DNA from: Paenibacillus sp. FSL H8-0548
GTDB taxonomy: Bacteria; Bacillota; Bacilli; Paenibacillales; Paenibacillaceae
Assembly: GCF_038630985.1 (NCBI RefSeq)
Contig: NZ_CP152049.1
Coordinates: forward strand, 3,429,501 to 3,493,500
Direction of reading: 5' to 3'
DNA: 64,000 nt
The notes under the pieces are model-generated. The model searched no databases. It worked only from the letters and a program-made list of their open reading frames with translations, and was not told where the DNA came from. The translations under genes were made by a program, and so were the position numbers. Positions 8,845 through 17,102 of this stretch are shown here, in pieces (position 1 is the stretch's first letter; each line of letters opens with the position of its first letter).

Positions 8845-10183
8845 ATGTCATATTCCGCAATTGGTTGTATCTGTCCGTTAGACTCTTTAGACCAAGAGAT
8901 GACCAGTATTGGTTATTTAATGATCGGTCGAGAATTGGACTACTTGCGATTCGCCAGTATTTCTTCCTTGAATTCCCCCACTCGTACGCCTTCTGTTTCG
9001 GAACTCCCAGAGACTGTAGTTTTCTAACCTTTGTCTTAGGTTGTTTCCATTGTTTCCAGACACACATTCGAAGTCTTCTTCTCGTCCATGCATCCAACTC
9101 TCGAAATACACTCTTCGTGTCGGTTAGTGCGTAATAACCGCACCAACCTGTTAGATACGGATTGAGTTCTTTAATCCGCATTTCGATTGGGATCGGTTTG
9201 CTGCGGGAGGTGATCGCCTTGATCTTGGCTTTCACTCGTTGCAGGGTTGTCTTTGCCATCTTGATTCGCGGGTTCTGCTTATCCCAGCTGAACGTGAACC
9301 CCAGAAATTTGCGTTTCCACGGACGGTCTACCGCACTTTTCCTTCGGTTAACTTTCAGTTTCAGTTTATCCTCAATGAATGTGGTTATGGATCTCATCAC
9401 CCGATCTCCTGCCTTCCACGTTTTCACGTAAATGTTACAGTCATCGGCGTATCTCACGAAGCGAAGGTTCCTCTTCTCCAGTTCTTTATCTAGTTCGTCT
9501 AATACGATATTCGATAATAACGGACTGAGTGGACCCCCTTGCGGTGCTCCTTCTGTTGTTGCTTGGACGAGACCACCTTCCATGACTCCCGCCTTTAGGT
9601 AAGAGCGGATCAGCCTCAGTACCGCCTTATCTGGTACTCGCTGCGCCACTTTTGCCATTAAGCGGTCATGATGGATGCGGTCGAAAAATTTCTCCATGTC
9701 AATGTCCACCACAAGGCGATGTCCTTCTTGCATGTACGTACGTGCTTTCCTTACCGCATCATGTCCTCGCCTTTTCGGGCGAAATCCATAGCTGTGTTCG
9801 GAGAACGTCGGGTCGAATACAGGGGTCAATACTTGCGTGATCGCCTGTTGTATGAGGCGGTCTGTCACGGTCGGTATGCCTAAGAGCCGAGTTCCACCGT
9901 TCGGTTTCGGGATTTCGACCCGCCTCGCTGGACTCGGTTCATAGGTTCCGTTCTCGATGCTTTCGCGAATGGTTTGCCAGTTTTGTACGATGTGTCTGCG
10001 TAAGTCTTTTACCGACATACCATCTACGCCATGGCTTCCTTTATTCGCCTCAACCCTTGCTAGCGCCGACAGCATATTTTCTCGTGACAGCACTTTCTCA
10101 ATCATCCTTCGATACACTCCCTTGCGTGAACGATTCTTTCTCTTTGTGCCGCTGATGGACTCCGCCCTTCTGGGTACCCTCAC
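8843..10183 (-). CDS. ltrA: Group II intron reverse transcriptase/maturase
   Basis: Multifunctional RT and splicing factor of the intron. Frame from a GTG at 10183 gives 446 residues. Visible parts: RT core with GIPTVTDRLIQQA (102-114), SYGFRPKRRGHDAV (131-144), PQGGPLSPLLSN (214-225) and catalytic YADD (245-248); the thumb/maturase (X) domain with the GWCGYY element; and a C-terminal basic tail. No HNH endonuclease follows, consistent with class C. An ATG at 10105 (residue 27) with GGGAGTG upstream is an alternative start and yields a length closer to known class C enzymes such as GsI-IIC RT. No frameshift or stop is seen, so the gene looks functional. Confidence 0.95.
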   Translation of the reverse strand: MRVPRRAESISGTKRKNRSRKGVYRRMIEKVLSRENMLSALARVEANKGSHGVDGMSVKDLRRHIVQNWQTIRESIENGTYEPSPARRVEIPKPNGGTRLLGIPTVTDRLIQQAITQVLTPVFDPTFSEHSYGFRPKRRGHDAVRKARTYMQEGHRLVVDIDMEKFFDRIHHDRLMAKVAQRVPDKAVLRLIRSYLKAGVMEGGLVQATTEGAPQGGPLSPLLSNIVLDELDKELEKRNLRFVRYADDCNIYVKTWKAGDRVMRSITTFIEDKLKLKVNRRKSAVDRPWKRKFLGFTFSWDKQNPRIKMAKTTLQRVKAKIKAITSRSKPIPIEMRIKELNPYLTGWCGYYALTDTKSVFRELDAWTRRRLRMCVWKQWKQPKTKVRKLQSLGVPKQKAYEWGNSRKKYWRIASSPILDRSLNNQYWSSLGLKSLTDRYNQLRNMT

Positions 10184-10663
10184 GTATTCACCGCTATTTT
10201 CCCCAGATAAGTCCTTTCGGATTGTCTGCTTTCATCATCCATCCTCGAACGCCAAGTTTCCTCATTCCTATTCCATGTTCAGCCCTTCCGCAGACGGTTG
10301 CAACCATCTGCGTACTATGGCGTCTGCTGACTTCTGTACGTTCAGCTTGCCCTCATGAGCAAGGTTACGGAGTTTGCTCCGCCTTCCGTACAGATCTCCC
10401 CAGGTAAGAACGCTATCTTCCTCTCCATCTATCTGCTTCATTTACTCTCGTACGCCTTCGGCAGTAAGGACTTTGACTTGTTATGCAGTCTCATCCAACG
10501 TACGCTAGCCTTGTATGAAGTTCGTGTTCCTCAGACCGGAGATTTGCCGTCGGCTTCCTTCAGATTCCATCTCGCGATGGACACCCTTGCCTTAAGCTAT
10601 GGCTACTACTGCCTTCACCATTCGGGACTTGAACCCTAGAGATAGCGCCCATGCTGGGCGCAC
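10184..10663 (-). ncRNA. 5' ribozyme domains I-IV of the group IIC intron
   Basis: The 480 bases between the intron's 5' end and the RT start hold no gene. On the minus strand they show the purine-rich, GAAGG- and GGAAC-containing segments expected for domain I and the joining regions of a IIC ribozyme, in the order seen in the O. iheyensis intron. Individual helices were not folded. Confidence 0.75.
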
Positions 10664-10666
10664 ATA

Positions 10667-10707
10667 AAAAGCAAAGCCGTGACTTATTTCGTCACAGCTT
10701 TGCTTTT
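10667..10707 (-). terminator. Rho-independent terminator of the CAP gene and intron target site
   Basis: A 17-bp stem pairs 10667-10683 with 10691-10707 around a 7-nt loop. The single imperfect pair is a G-U wobble in minus-strand RNA but C-A in plus-strand RNA, so the element is built for the minus strand. It is followed on the minus strand by TTTTTAT and then directly by the intron's GTGCG. Confidence 0.88.
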
Positions 10708-10731
10708 ATTTGTTTCATATAACCAGCGCAA

Positions 10732-12144
10732 CTATGGCGTATAAAAATTCTGGGTATAATAAACCTGATAGCTGCCGCCTATGGCAACTCCGGTGCCTAG
10801 CCGCTTTAGCTTGCTGCTCAGCAGTGTTTCGCGATGGCCACTTTTTGAATTAACCCAGCTATAATGCGCAAAAATACTATTCGGATATCCGGCTGCAATA
10901 TTTTCAGAAGCTGAATGATATTTGACGCCCTCTGCTTTCATTCGATCAAAGGGTGATGAGCCGTCTGGATTCGTATGGTCAAAGAAGCCGCGAGCACTCA
11001 TATCGCTGCTGTGTCCATGGGCTGAGGCGGCTGCAAGCTTGTCCCATATAAACAACGGAATGCCTCGTTTGGCACGTTCCGCATTGGCTAAGTCGAACAG
11101 CTGCTCTTCAAATGCTGCTTCCAGCTTGCTGTTGTACGTGATTTTTGAAGCTTTGGAGTAGGCAATATCCAAAATCAAAATTCCGCTTATTTTGCTGCTG
11201 TCTTGTCTGTCGATAAAAAGCGTAGTGCGATCCTTGCTTGTGGAATAGGCATAAAAGTCGTCTGCAGTCTCTGTTTTCGTCGTTTTTGGCAGCAGCTTTT
11301 TAGCGCTATCAATCGTTTGACCGACTGCTGCTCCTGATACCATATTCCAGCTTCCTCCGGCATTGGAGAAGAGTGCAGCTACGCGGTCGTTTTGTATGCC
11401 AAACATCATGAGGTTTGCATAGCTCTTATTATAAACATACCATGAGAAGCCATATTCGCTAGGATCGATACGAGAGGGCTGACCGAGCGTCTGCTCAAGC
11501 TTTTGCAGTGAATCGTTTAATGAAATCCCACCTAATGAGTTGTCGATTTTCTGGATTTTAGTTTCTGATAGAGCGTTGGAATGAAGCTTGAGGTTATATA
11601 AGAAGGTAAGAGCTTCTGCACGCGTAAGCTTTCCGTCTGAATTAAAACCATTTACGGTTGCAGAGGTTCTTCCGCTTGAAATTTTCTCGTCAAGCAGCCA
11701 TTGTATGGCGCTTTGCTCAGAGAAGGATTTGCCAACCGCGGCAGACGCGAGAAGCAGTGCAGCTTGTCCGCGAAGCAATTCGCCGCCTGGCTTTAAGGTG
11801 CTTAGCGGCCATCCGTGATTAGCAGCATAGTCGTAATAAGGCTTGGACCAACCACCGTCGTTTTCGGCCGATTCGTTGACTAAGCTGTAAGCTCTGATCA
11901 GCATGGCAAGAAACTCTGCTTCATTTACATGCTTGTTAGGCTGGAAATTGCCATCCTCATAGCCCTGTGCTAGTTTCTGGTCAATCGCCCAGGCGATGTA
12001 GGTGCTGGCCCAATGCCCGTTCGTATCCTTAAAAGCTGTTTTTTCAGTAGCAGCCTGCGCAGCTGCTGAGCTTATCAGTATAAATGATACAGCAATTATT
12101 CCCCCTTTTTTCAAAATAGAAAAAAATTGTTTTGGGTGGTGCAA
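10732..12144 (-). CDS. Exported SLH and CAP (SCP/PR-1) domain protein
   Basis: Secreted or wall-bound protein of unknown substrate. The N terminus has Lys residues, a hydrophobic stretch (GGIIAVSFILISSAAAQA) and a probable AQA cleavage site. SLH-type repeats follow (FKDTNGHWASTYIAWAIDQ and the next segments to about residue 200). Then comes a CAP-associated N-terminal-like domain (about 200-335), and a C-terminal CAP domain with LFDLANAERAKRG, AHGHSSDM, FFDHTNPDG, SENIAAGY and GHRETLL, the usual His/Glu cluster. The frame is open to a GTG at 12174, but a TTG at 12144 is preceded by AAAGAGGTGAA at ideal spacing, giving 470 residues. Minus strand, between trmD and rplS, so not part of the ribosomal operon. 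Confidence 0.88.
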   Translation of the reverse strand: MHHPKQFFSILKKGGIIAVSFILISSAAAQAATEKTAFKDTNGHWASTYIAWAIDQKLAQGYEDGNFQPNKHVNEAEFLAMLIRAYSLVNESAENDGGWSKPYYDYAANHGWPLSTLKPGGELLRGQAALLLASAAVGKSFSEQSAIQWLLDEKISSGRTSATVNGFNSDGKLTRAEALTFLYNLKLHSNALSETKIQKIDNSLGGISLNDSLQKLEQTLGQPSRIDPSEYGFSWYVYNKSYANLMMFGIQNDRVAALFSNAGGSWNMVSGAAVGQTIDSAKKLLPKTTKTETADDFYAYSTSKDRTTLFIDRQDSSKISGILILDIAYSKASKITYNSKLEAAFEEQLFDLANAERAKRGIPLFIWDKLAAASAHGHSSDMSARGFFDHTNPDGSSPFDRMKAEGVKYHSASENIAAGYPNSIFAHYSWVNSKSGHRETLLSSKLKRLGTGVAIGGSYQVYYTQNFYTP

Positions 12145-12210
12145 AATATTCACCTCTTTGTAAAAGTTTGTCACTATTCAGTATACATGAAAAGAGAATG
12201 AAAAATCGTA

Positions 12211-12239
12211 TTGTATTATTGGGCTGGTTATGGTAAAAT
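12211..12239 (+). promoter_or_regulatory. Candidate sigma-A promoter for rplS
   Basis: TTGTAT (12211-12216), 17-bp spacer, TAAAAT (12234-12239), about 105 bp upstream of the rplS start. A separate promoter is needed here because rplS is cut off from trmD. Confidence 0.5.
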
Positions 12240-12245
12240 TTCTAG

Positions 12246-12343
12246 TGTTGTTCGTAAAGTCGGACGGTCCGCTATCAGCGATGATCCGGTTCAGTGGAAC
12301 TCGGTTAGCTTATAAGAACGTCTATGTGGAAGGAGTGAATCAA
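12246..12343 (+). promoter_or_regulatory. Structured rplS 5' leader, possible L19 autoregulatory leader
   Basis: About 98 nt between the presumed transcription start and the ATG contain CGGA/TCCG (12261-12271) and a second hairpin, CCGGTTC with GAAC-T-CGG (12286-12304, loop AGTG, one bulge). L19 leaders that bind the ribosomal protein are known in Firmicutes, but I cannot match the consensus by eye. Confidence 0.35.
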
Positions 12344-12685
12344 ATGAATCTTTTGCAAACAATTGCGCAAGAAAATCTGCGTCAAGGTCTACCGAACTTT
12401 CGTCCTGGTGACACGGTAAAAGTTCATGTAAAAGTTATCGAGGGAACTCGTGAGCGTATCCAATTGTTCGAGGGCGTTGTAATCAAACGTCGCGGCGGTG
12501 GAATCAGCGAAACTTTTACAGTGCGTAAAATTTCCTACGGTGTTGGTGTGGAAAGAACTTTCCCGCTTAACTCGCCTAAAATCGAAAAACTCGAAGTGGC
12601 TCGCCGTGGTAAAGTACGTCGCGCGAAATTGTACTACCTACGTAGTCTTCGCGGAAAAGCTGCTCGTATTAAAGAAATTCGTTAA
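12344..12685 (+). CDS. rplS: 50S ribosomal protein L19
   Basis: Large-subunit ribosomal protein at the 30S interface. From the ATG at 12344, with GGAAGGAGTGA upstream, the product is 113 residues and begins [19 protein letters not shown]. The body shows [13 protein letters not shown] and the basic C-terminal [19 protein letters not shown]. The frame is open to 12230, but that region is the promoter and leader. A strong terminator follows the stop. Confidence 0.98.
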   Translation: MNLLQTIAQENLRQGLPNFRPGDTVKVHVKVIEGTRERIQLFEGVVIKRRGGGISETFTVRKISYGVGVERTFPLNSPKIEKLEVARRGKVRRAKLYYLRSLRGKAARIKEIR

Positions 12686-12700
12686 GAACAAACGACAAGA

Positions 12701-12734
12701 GGAGCTTGCGCAAACAAGCTCCTTTTCGTTTTTT
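12701..12734 (+). terminator. Rho-independent terminator of rplS
   Basis: GGAGCTTG (12701-12708) pairs perfectly with CAAGCTCC (12715-12722) around a 6-nt loop, followed by TTTTCGTTTTTT. It lies 16 bp after the rplS stop. Confidence 0.9.
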
Positions 12735-12760
12735 CTCAAGGTATTTTACATATTACAGCA

Positions 12761-13492
12761 ATGGGGAAGAAGGCGAACAGAGTGGATTCACAGCAGCGCA
12801 ATGATGGGATGGACAGCGGCAGCGATAATGAATTGAAAGATACGCAGAACGATGCGGACAATCAGCAAAATATGCCAAACCGTGCCTCAGTCCATGCATC
12901 TGGCTCAGGAAAGCAAGGCGGAACCTATAAAGAGATCGTAGAATGGATCAAAGCGTTAGTCATAGCGGTCGTTCTCGTATTTCTCATTCGTCAATTTTTG
13001 TTTTCACCATTCATCGTCGATGGACCTTCCATGAAGCCAAACTTTGAGACGGGTGAACGTTTAATCGTTAACAAAATCTTATATACTATTCGTGAACCGA
13101 AATTCGGTGAGGTTGTTGTTTTTGACGTGCCGGAGCAAGGGCGGAAATTTATTAAACGAGTGATCGGTGTACCTGGCGACACGATTAAGCTTGAAGGCGA
13201 TGACTTGTACATTAATGACAAGCTCATCGACGAGCCATATATTAAAGAAGCGATTGCAGCAGCGCAAGCTAAAGGTGAGCTCTACAATCAAAACGGTCCA
13301 AACTTTCCTAACACTGAGGTGCCGGAAATGACGGTTCCTGAAGGGACAATATTTGCGCTTGGAGACAATCGCAGCGACAGCACAGACAGCCGAGTAATCG
13401 GTTTTGTAAAGGATTCAGAGGTTGTAGGACGTGCCGATATTATTTTTTGGCCGCTCGACAAGCTTGAGTTTATAAAGCACTGGACTAAATGA
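12761..13492 (+). CDS. lepB: Type I signal peptidase
   Basis: Membrane serine protease that removes signal peptides from Sec and Tat substrates on the outer face of the membrane. 243 residues: a hydrophilic cytoplasmic tail of about 55, one membrane segment (about 62-80, ALVIAVVLVFLI), the catalytic Ser90 in VDGPSMKPN and the Lys132 in RKFIKRVIGVPGD, then GDNRSDSTDSR (box E). The catalytic dyad is intact. No good ribosome binding site precedes the ATG at 12761; a GTG at 12782 with AGAAGG upstream is an alternative start, affecting only the soluble tail. rbgA begins 9 bp after the stop. Confidence 0.95.
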   Translation: MGKKANRVDSQQRNDGMDSGSDNELKDTQNDADNQQNMPNRASVHASGSGKQGGTYKEIVEWIKALVIAVVLVFLIRQFLFSPFIVDGPSMKPNFETGERLIVNKILYTIREPKFGEVVVFDVPEQGRKFIKRVIGVPGDTIKLEGDDLYINDKLIDEPYIKEAIAAAQAKGELYNQNGPNFPNTEVPEMTVPEGTIFALGDNRSDSTDSRVIGFVKDSEVVGRADIIFWPLDKLEFIKHWTK

Positions 13493-13501
13493 GGTGAGTG
13501 A

Positions 13502-14368
13502 ATGACCATTCAATGGTTTCCGGGTCATATGACACGGGCGAGACGGGAAATACAGGACAAGCTCAAGCTCATTGATCTTGCCATTGAACTATTGGATGCT
13601 CGAGTACCGCTATCGAGCCGCAATCCGATGATTGAAGAAATATTAAACGGGAAGCCAAGGCTGATCGTGCTGAATAAATCCGATTTGGCTGATCCGAAGA
13701 CGACGGAGCAATGGATGGCCTATTTTCGCAATGAGGGTCATGAATCGATTGCGATTGATTCTTCTACTGGAACGAAAGTAAATGAGGTTCCGCTAAAGGC
13801 GAAACAAATTTTGCATGAAAAAATCGCTCGTCAAATTGCTAAAGGGATAAATCCGCGTGCGATTCGAGGGCTTATCGTTGGTATTCCGAACGTTGGGAAG
13901 TCTACACTTATTAACAAGCTGGCAGGACGTGCTATTGCTTTGACGGGCGACCGTCCAGGCGTTACGAAGGGACAGCAATGGATTAAGATTGGGACCGAAA
14001 TGGAGCTTCTCGATACGCCAGGCATTTTGTGGCCGAAGTTTGAGGATGAGCTTGTTGGTTACCGTCTTGCGATGACTGGCGCGATTAGAGAGCAAATATT
14101 GAATGTGGATGACATCGCATTCTTTGCGATGCGTGAGCTAATTGATCGCTACTGGCCGTCGATTCAGGAACGATATGAGCTTGAGTCGCCTCCGAAGGAT
14201 ACCTCTGATTCCGATGAGATTGTAAAAGTAATGGAGGCTATCGGGCGTCGCAGAGGATGTTTATTAAGTGGTGGACGTATTGACCTCGAGAAGACGTCAG
14301 GCATTATTTTGCGTGATTTGCGCTCAGGGAAGCTAGGACGCATTACGCTTGAGGCTCCACCGTATTGA
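13502..14368 (+). CDS. rbgA: Ribosome biogenesis GTPase RbgA (YlqF)
   Basis: Circularly permuted GTPase needed for late 50S assembly. Motif order shows the permutation: NKSD (G4, 58-61) precedes the P-loop GIPNVGKST (127-135), which precedes DTPG (G3, 171-174). An ANTAR-like C-terminal RNA-binding region follows. The N terminus [17 protein letters not shown] is typical of the family. GAGGTGAGTGA precedes the start. The order lepB-rbgA-rnhB is the usual one, and stop and start codons are within 10 bp, so one transcript is likely. Confidence 0.97.
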   Translation: MTIQWFPGHMTRARREIQDKLKLIDLAIELLDARVPLSSRNPMIEEILNGKPRLIVLNKSDLADPKTTEQWMAYFRNEGHESIAIDSSTGTKVNEVPLKAKQILHEKIARQIAKGINPRAIRGLIVGIPNVGKSTLINKLAGRAIALTGDRPGVTKGQQWIKIGTEMELLDTPGILWPKFEDELVGYRLAMTGAIREQILNVDDIAFFAMRELIDRYWPSIQERYELESPPKDTSDSDEIVKVMEAIGRRRGCLLSGGRIDLEKTSGIILRDLRSGKLGRITLEAPPY

Positions 14369-14389
14369 TTTGAAATGGGGGAACGTAAC

Positions 14390-15004
14390 GTGCTGCAGTA
14401 CGAACAGTCGTTATGGCAGGAAGGCTATACAGCAATAGCGGGAGTTGACGAGGTTGGTCGAGGCTGTCTATTTGGAGATGTAGTCGCAGCGGCGGTTATT
14501 TTGCCACCGGGGCTCGTCATTGACGGTGTTAATGATTCTAAGAAGCTGTCTGAGAAGAAGCGCGACCAGCTTTATGATATTATTTTACAGGAATGTGTCG
14601 CATGGTCTGCTGCTCGTGTTGATGCGCAAACCGTTGACCGGATAAATATTAAACAGGCAGCCAGGCTTGCCATGAGGATTGCAGTAGAATCTTTACAAAT
14701 TCCTTCTGACTATTTGCTTATTGATGCTGAGAAGGTTGATGTTGCTCTGCCTCAGATGTCCATAATTAAAGGGGATGCGACAAGCCAATCGATAGCAGCA
14801 GCTTCGATTGTTGCCAAGGTTACGCGTGATCGTCTCTGTGCTACGGAGTGGGAGAAGGAATATCCTGCCTATGGAATCGCTATTCACAAAGGTTATGCAA
14901 CAAAGCTGCACCGTGAGAAATTGCTAGAGCATGGCCCAAGCGCTCTGCATCGGAGGTCGTTTCTGGGCAATCTGTTTACGAAGGAACAATTGCTCGATTT
15001 CTGA
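14390..15004 (+). CDS. rnhB: Ribonuclease HII
   Basis: Manganese-dependent endonuclease that cleaves RNA in RNA-DNA hybrids, including single ribonucleotides. The active-site region AGVDEVGRGCLFGDVVAAA with DE residues, the later LLIDAEKVD segment and SIAAASIVAKVTRDR are clear. A GTG at 14390 is preceded by GGGGG at good spacing and gives 204 residues. The ATG at 14375 would add five residues, but the G-run that would serve as ribosome binding site overlaps it. It follows rbgA by 21 bp. A terminator follows. Confidence 0.96.
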   Translation: MLQYEQSLWQEGYTAIAGVDEVGRGCLFGDVVAAAVILPPGLVIDGVNDSKKLSEKKRDQLYDIILQECVAWSAARVDAQTVDRINIKQAARLAMRIAVESLQIPSDYLLIDAEKVDVALPQMSIIKGDATSQSIAAASIVAKVTRDRLCATEWEKEYPAYGIAIHKGYATKLHREKLLEHGPSALHRRSFLGNLFTKEQLLDF

Positions 15005-15030
15005 ACATCTTCTTTAAACTAAATAAAATA

Positions 15031-15087
15031 ACGCTCGATTGAATATGCGAAGCCATAGAATGGCTTGTGTAATCATCGGGCGTTTTT
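15031..15087 (+). terminator. Rho-independent terminator after rnhB
   Basis: ACGCTCGAT (15031-15039) pairs with ATCGGGCGT (15075-15083, one wobble) with an inner AAGCCAT/ATGGCTT hairpin, followed by a T5 run. A small ATAGCGCTAT palindrome with a T-run follows at about 15093-15108 and may be a second, weaker stop. Confidence 0.7.
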
Positions 15088-15119
15088 GATTATAGCGCTA
15101 TTTTTTCGTGTGAATGACT

Positions 15120-15146
15120 TCAAGCGAAGCCCCATGCAGCCGATAT
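15120..15146 (+). promoter_or_regulatory. Putative sigma-D (FliA-type) promoter for ylqG-ylqH
   Basis: A perfect GCCGATAT -10 element (15139-15146) has TCAA (15120-15123) 15 bp upstream, against the sigma-D consensus TAAA-N15-GCCGATAT. It lies in the 244-bp gap after the rnhB terminator and about 100 bp before the ylqG ATG. The genes behind it are FliK-like and FlhB-like and sigD is encoded in the same window, which supports the assignment. Only a 5' end map would prove it. Confidence 0.6.
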
Positions 15147-15248
15147 AAGGGTATAGGATGAATGGATTCGAAAAATTCGTATAGCAAATGATAGGCGCTT
15201 GAGCTTGAGCTCGGATATAGGCGCTGGGGCAGCGGAGGCAGAAGAACA

Positions 15249-17102
15249 ATGAATATAAGTCAAATGATGCGAAGCTTCCTGGGTGAAGCATCTGGCACAG
15301 ATTCACGAGCGATGGAGCTTAAGGCTGGTCAGGTTGTACGTGGTGTTGTTTTACAAGTTACAGAAAACAATGAGGCGCTTGTTCAAATAAATGGTGTGCA
15401 GGTACGTGCAAAGATGGATCCACCGCTGCAAGTTGGACAATCTGCGATTTTGCAGGTACAGCCGCAAACGAGTGGTGCACTGGTCGTGCTTAAAGCGGTT
15501 GAGCCTGGACAAGTAGGCTTGCCAGAGGATACGTTTAAGGAATGGGCTAAGCAGCTCGCACTGCCCGAACAGAAATGGGCAATTGAAGTTGTAAAGGATT
15601 TGCGGAAAGAAGGCATTATTTTAAATCGTGAAATTTCAAGTGCCTTCCAGCAAGCAGCCGCAGCGATGCCTGCTGGTGGTGATATAGAGGAATGGATGAC
15701 GGCTGCGGCTTCGACTTTTAAAAGGGGCTTGCCGATGACGGGAGCCACAATAGGTGCTATGCAGCAGGTTATGTTTGGTCGCAGCTCGCACGAGCTTCTT
15801 GAAACGCTTCAGAGGCAGCTTACTTCTCTTGTGAATACGGGAGGGACGGAAGGTGCTGCGCCAGAATCAGCTAAGCCGCTGCCTCAAGCTGCTGCACGGG
15901 TACTAGCCTTGCTGGCAAATGGAATGGAGCTGCAGCGTATAGCGGCTTCGGAACCTGAAAATACAATAAATGCTGCGCAAGCAGGGGCAAAGGAAGCCGC
16001 TGCTGCAGCTTCTGCTAAGCTGCAGACCCTTCAGCCCGCACAATTGGCTAAGGGAGAACCTATCTTATCTAATGTTGTGTCCCCTCCGGTAGAGGAAGGT
16101 CATGCGGAGACTGCTTTGCCGCAGTCAGCAAGAGCTGCTGTGGGACAAACGAATTGGCTCGGCCAGATGATGAAATGGATGGGCGTGGATCATGAGCTTC
16201 AGCTTGCGAAGGCGTTCGCTGGTGATGGCCAGCCTGCTGCGCAATCGACGGTTTCACAGGCAATGACAGCAGAAGAATCAGTTAAACCTGTACCTGCTGC
16301 AGCAGCTCAGAACCAAGCAAATACTCAAGCAAGTCCTATAGTATCAGAAACATCTGGTAAAGAAGCAGCTCCATTGAACATGCAGGCTGCTGGGAAGCTG
16401 GAGGTGGCTGATGAGCAGCAGCAGCTGCAGCAAATCAAGAATAATGATCCAAGGCAAGGAATTGAACGGGCAGTCGCTGCTTTAATCTCATCAACTGAGG
16501 AGGGTCTTCAAGCGCATAGTACGGGAGCTCCTACTCAGCAGGAATCTTTAAAAAGCGCACTGCTGTCATTAATTTCGTCGGATCAGGTACCAGCGGCTAT
16601 TAAGGAAACTGCACAGCAGCTCGTTCAGCAAATTACCGGCCAGCAGCTATTGCTCACACCAGAGCGGAATAGCTCTGTATTAACACATGTGACCATGTTT
16701 ATACCGCTAAGCAGTCCCGATGGTCAGCAGACGGCCTCGGTTCATATTCAGACAAGGCGAGGACGCAAGGGAGAGCTAGACGCATCAAACTGCAGGCTTC
16801 TGTTCAATTTGTCGATGAATACACTTGGGGATACCATGGTGGATGTTAATGTGACGGATAAGATTGTCAGCTTGAACCTTTGGAATGATCATCCAGCTAT
16901 CGCCATGCTTACGGAGTCTTCAAGATCCGAAATTGCTGAAAGTCTTCAGCAAGCAGGCTTTCAGCTGCTTTCTTTGCGGACAACCCCGCTCCCTAAGGCT
17001 GGTGAGCAAGTCTCGAATGAAGAAACGAAGAAAAGTCCGCAGCTGCCGGAGATGTCAGCCTTCACGTCCAATCGTTATAAAGGAGTGGACTATCGCATAT
17101 GA
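15249..17102 (+). CDS. ylqG: FliK-like protein (YlqG position)
   Basis: 617-residue protein with no enzymatic motif. The N-terminal part (1-90) is a small beta-rich domain (VVRGVVLQVTENNEALVQING). A long Ala/Gln/Pro-rich, low-complexity middle (about 190-470) is typical of secreted hook-length rulers. The C-terminal 110 residues (VTMFIPL..., NCRLLFNLSMNTLGDTMVDV, IAESLQQAGFQLLSL) have the pattern of the FliK C-terminal Flg_hook domain. It holds the slot of Bacillus ylqG and its stop overlaps ylqH by 4 bp, so translation is coupled. By analogy with FliK-FlhB, product and neighbour may interact; this is inference. The true fla/che fliK is a separate gene at 38018. Confidence 0.75.
   Translation: MNISQMMRSFLGEASGTDSRAMELKAGQVVRGVVLQVTENNEALVQINGVQVRAKMDPPLQVGQSAILQVQPQTSGALVVLKAVEPGQVGLPEDTFKEWAKQLALPEQKWAIEVVKDLRKEGIILNREISSAFQQAAAAMPAGGDIEEWMTAAASTFKRGLPMTGATIGAMQQVMFGRSSHELLETLQRQLTSLVNTGGTEGAAPESAKPLPQAAARVLALLANGMELQRIAASEPENTINAAQAGAKEAAAAASAKLQTLQPAQLAKGEPILSNVVSPPVEEGHAETALPQSARAAVGQTNWLGQMMKWMGVDHELQLAKAFAGDGQPAAQSTVSQAMTAEESVKPVPAAAAQNQANTQASPIVSETSGKEAAPLNMQAAGKLEVADEQQQLQQIKNNDPRQGIERAVAALISSTEEGLQAHSTGAPTQQESLKSALLSLISSDQVPAAIKETAQQLVQQITGQQLLLTPERNSSVLTHVTMFIPLSSPDGQQTASVHIQTRRGRKGELDASNCRLLFNLSMNTLGDTMVDVNVTDKIVSLNLWNDHPAIAMLTESSRSEIAESLQQAGFQLLSLRTTPLPKAGEQVSNEETKKSPQLPEMSAFTSNRYKGVDYRI

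Larger units (their letters stand above)
8778..10663 (-). mobile_element. Group IIC intron, apparently full length (1886 nt)
   Basis: On the minus strand the element starts at 10663 with GTGCGCCCAGCATGGGCGC, the GUGYG 5' signature of bacterial group II introns, and ends at 8778 in ...CCTAC after a G5/C5 domain VI stem. Domain V (8811-8844) is a 34-nt hairpin carrying the CGC catalytic triad typical of class C; from memory it matches the Oceanobacillus iheyensis IIC domain V. The intron encodes one RT-maturase without an endonuclease domain. The 5' exon is a terminator hairpin (10667-10707) plus a T-run, the known preferred target of IIC introns. Exact ends are inferred from these motifs. Confidence 0.92.

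Noticed and set aside
8788..10639. Plus-strand ORFs of 60-133 codons across the intron
   Set aside because: They run antisense to the RT gene and ribozyme, lack ribosome binding sites and give no recognisable domain.
8777..10664. Intron interrupting a protein gene
   Set aside because: Neither flank shows an open frame that joins across the exon junction; the upstream exon is a terminator and the downstream side is the end of trmD in antisense.
13435..13442. GCCGATAT inside lepB as a sigma-D promoter
   Set aside because: It lies inside coding sequence with no TAAA-like -35 at 15 bp, and rbgA directly follows with its own ribosome binding site in an operon context.
15093..15108. ATAGCGCTAT palindrome as a full terminator
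   Set aside because: The 10-bp palindrome is too short to form a stable loop, although a T-run follows; kept only as a note at the rnhB terminator.
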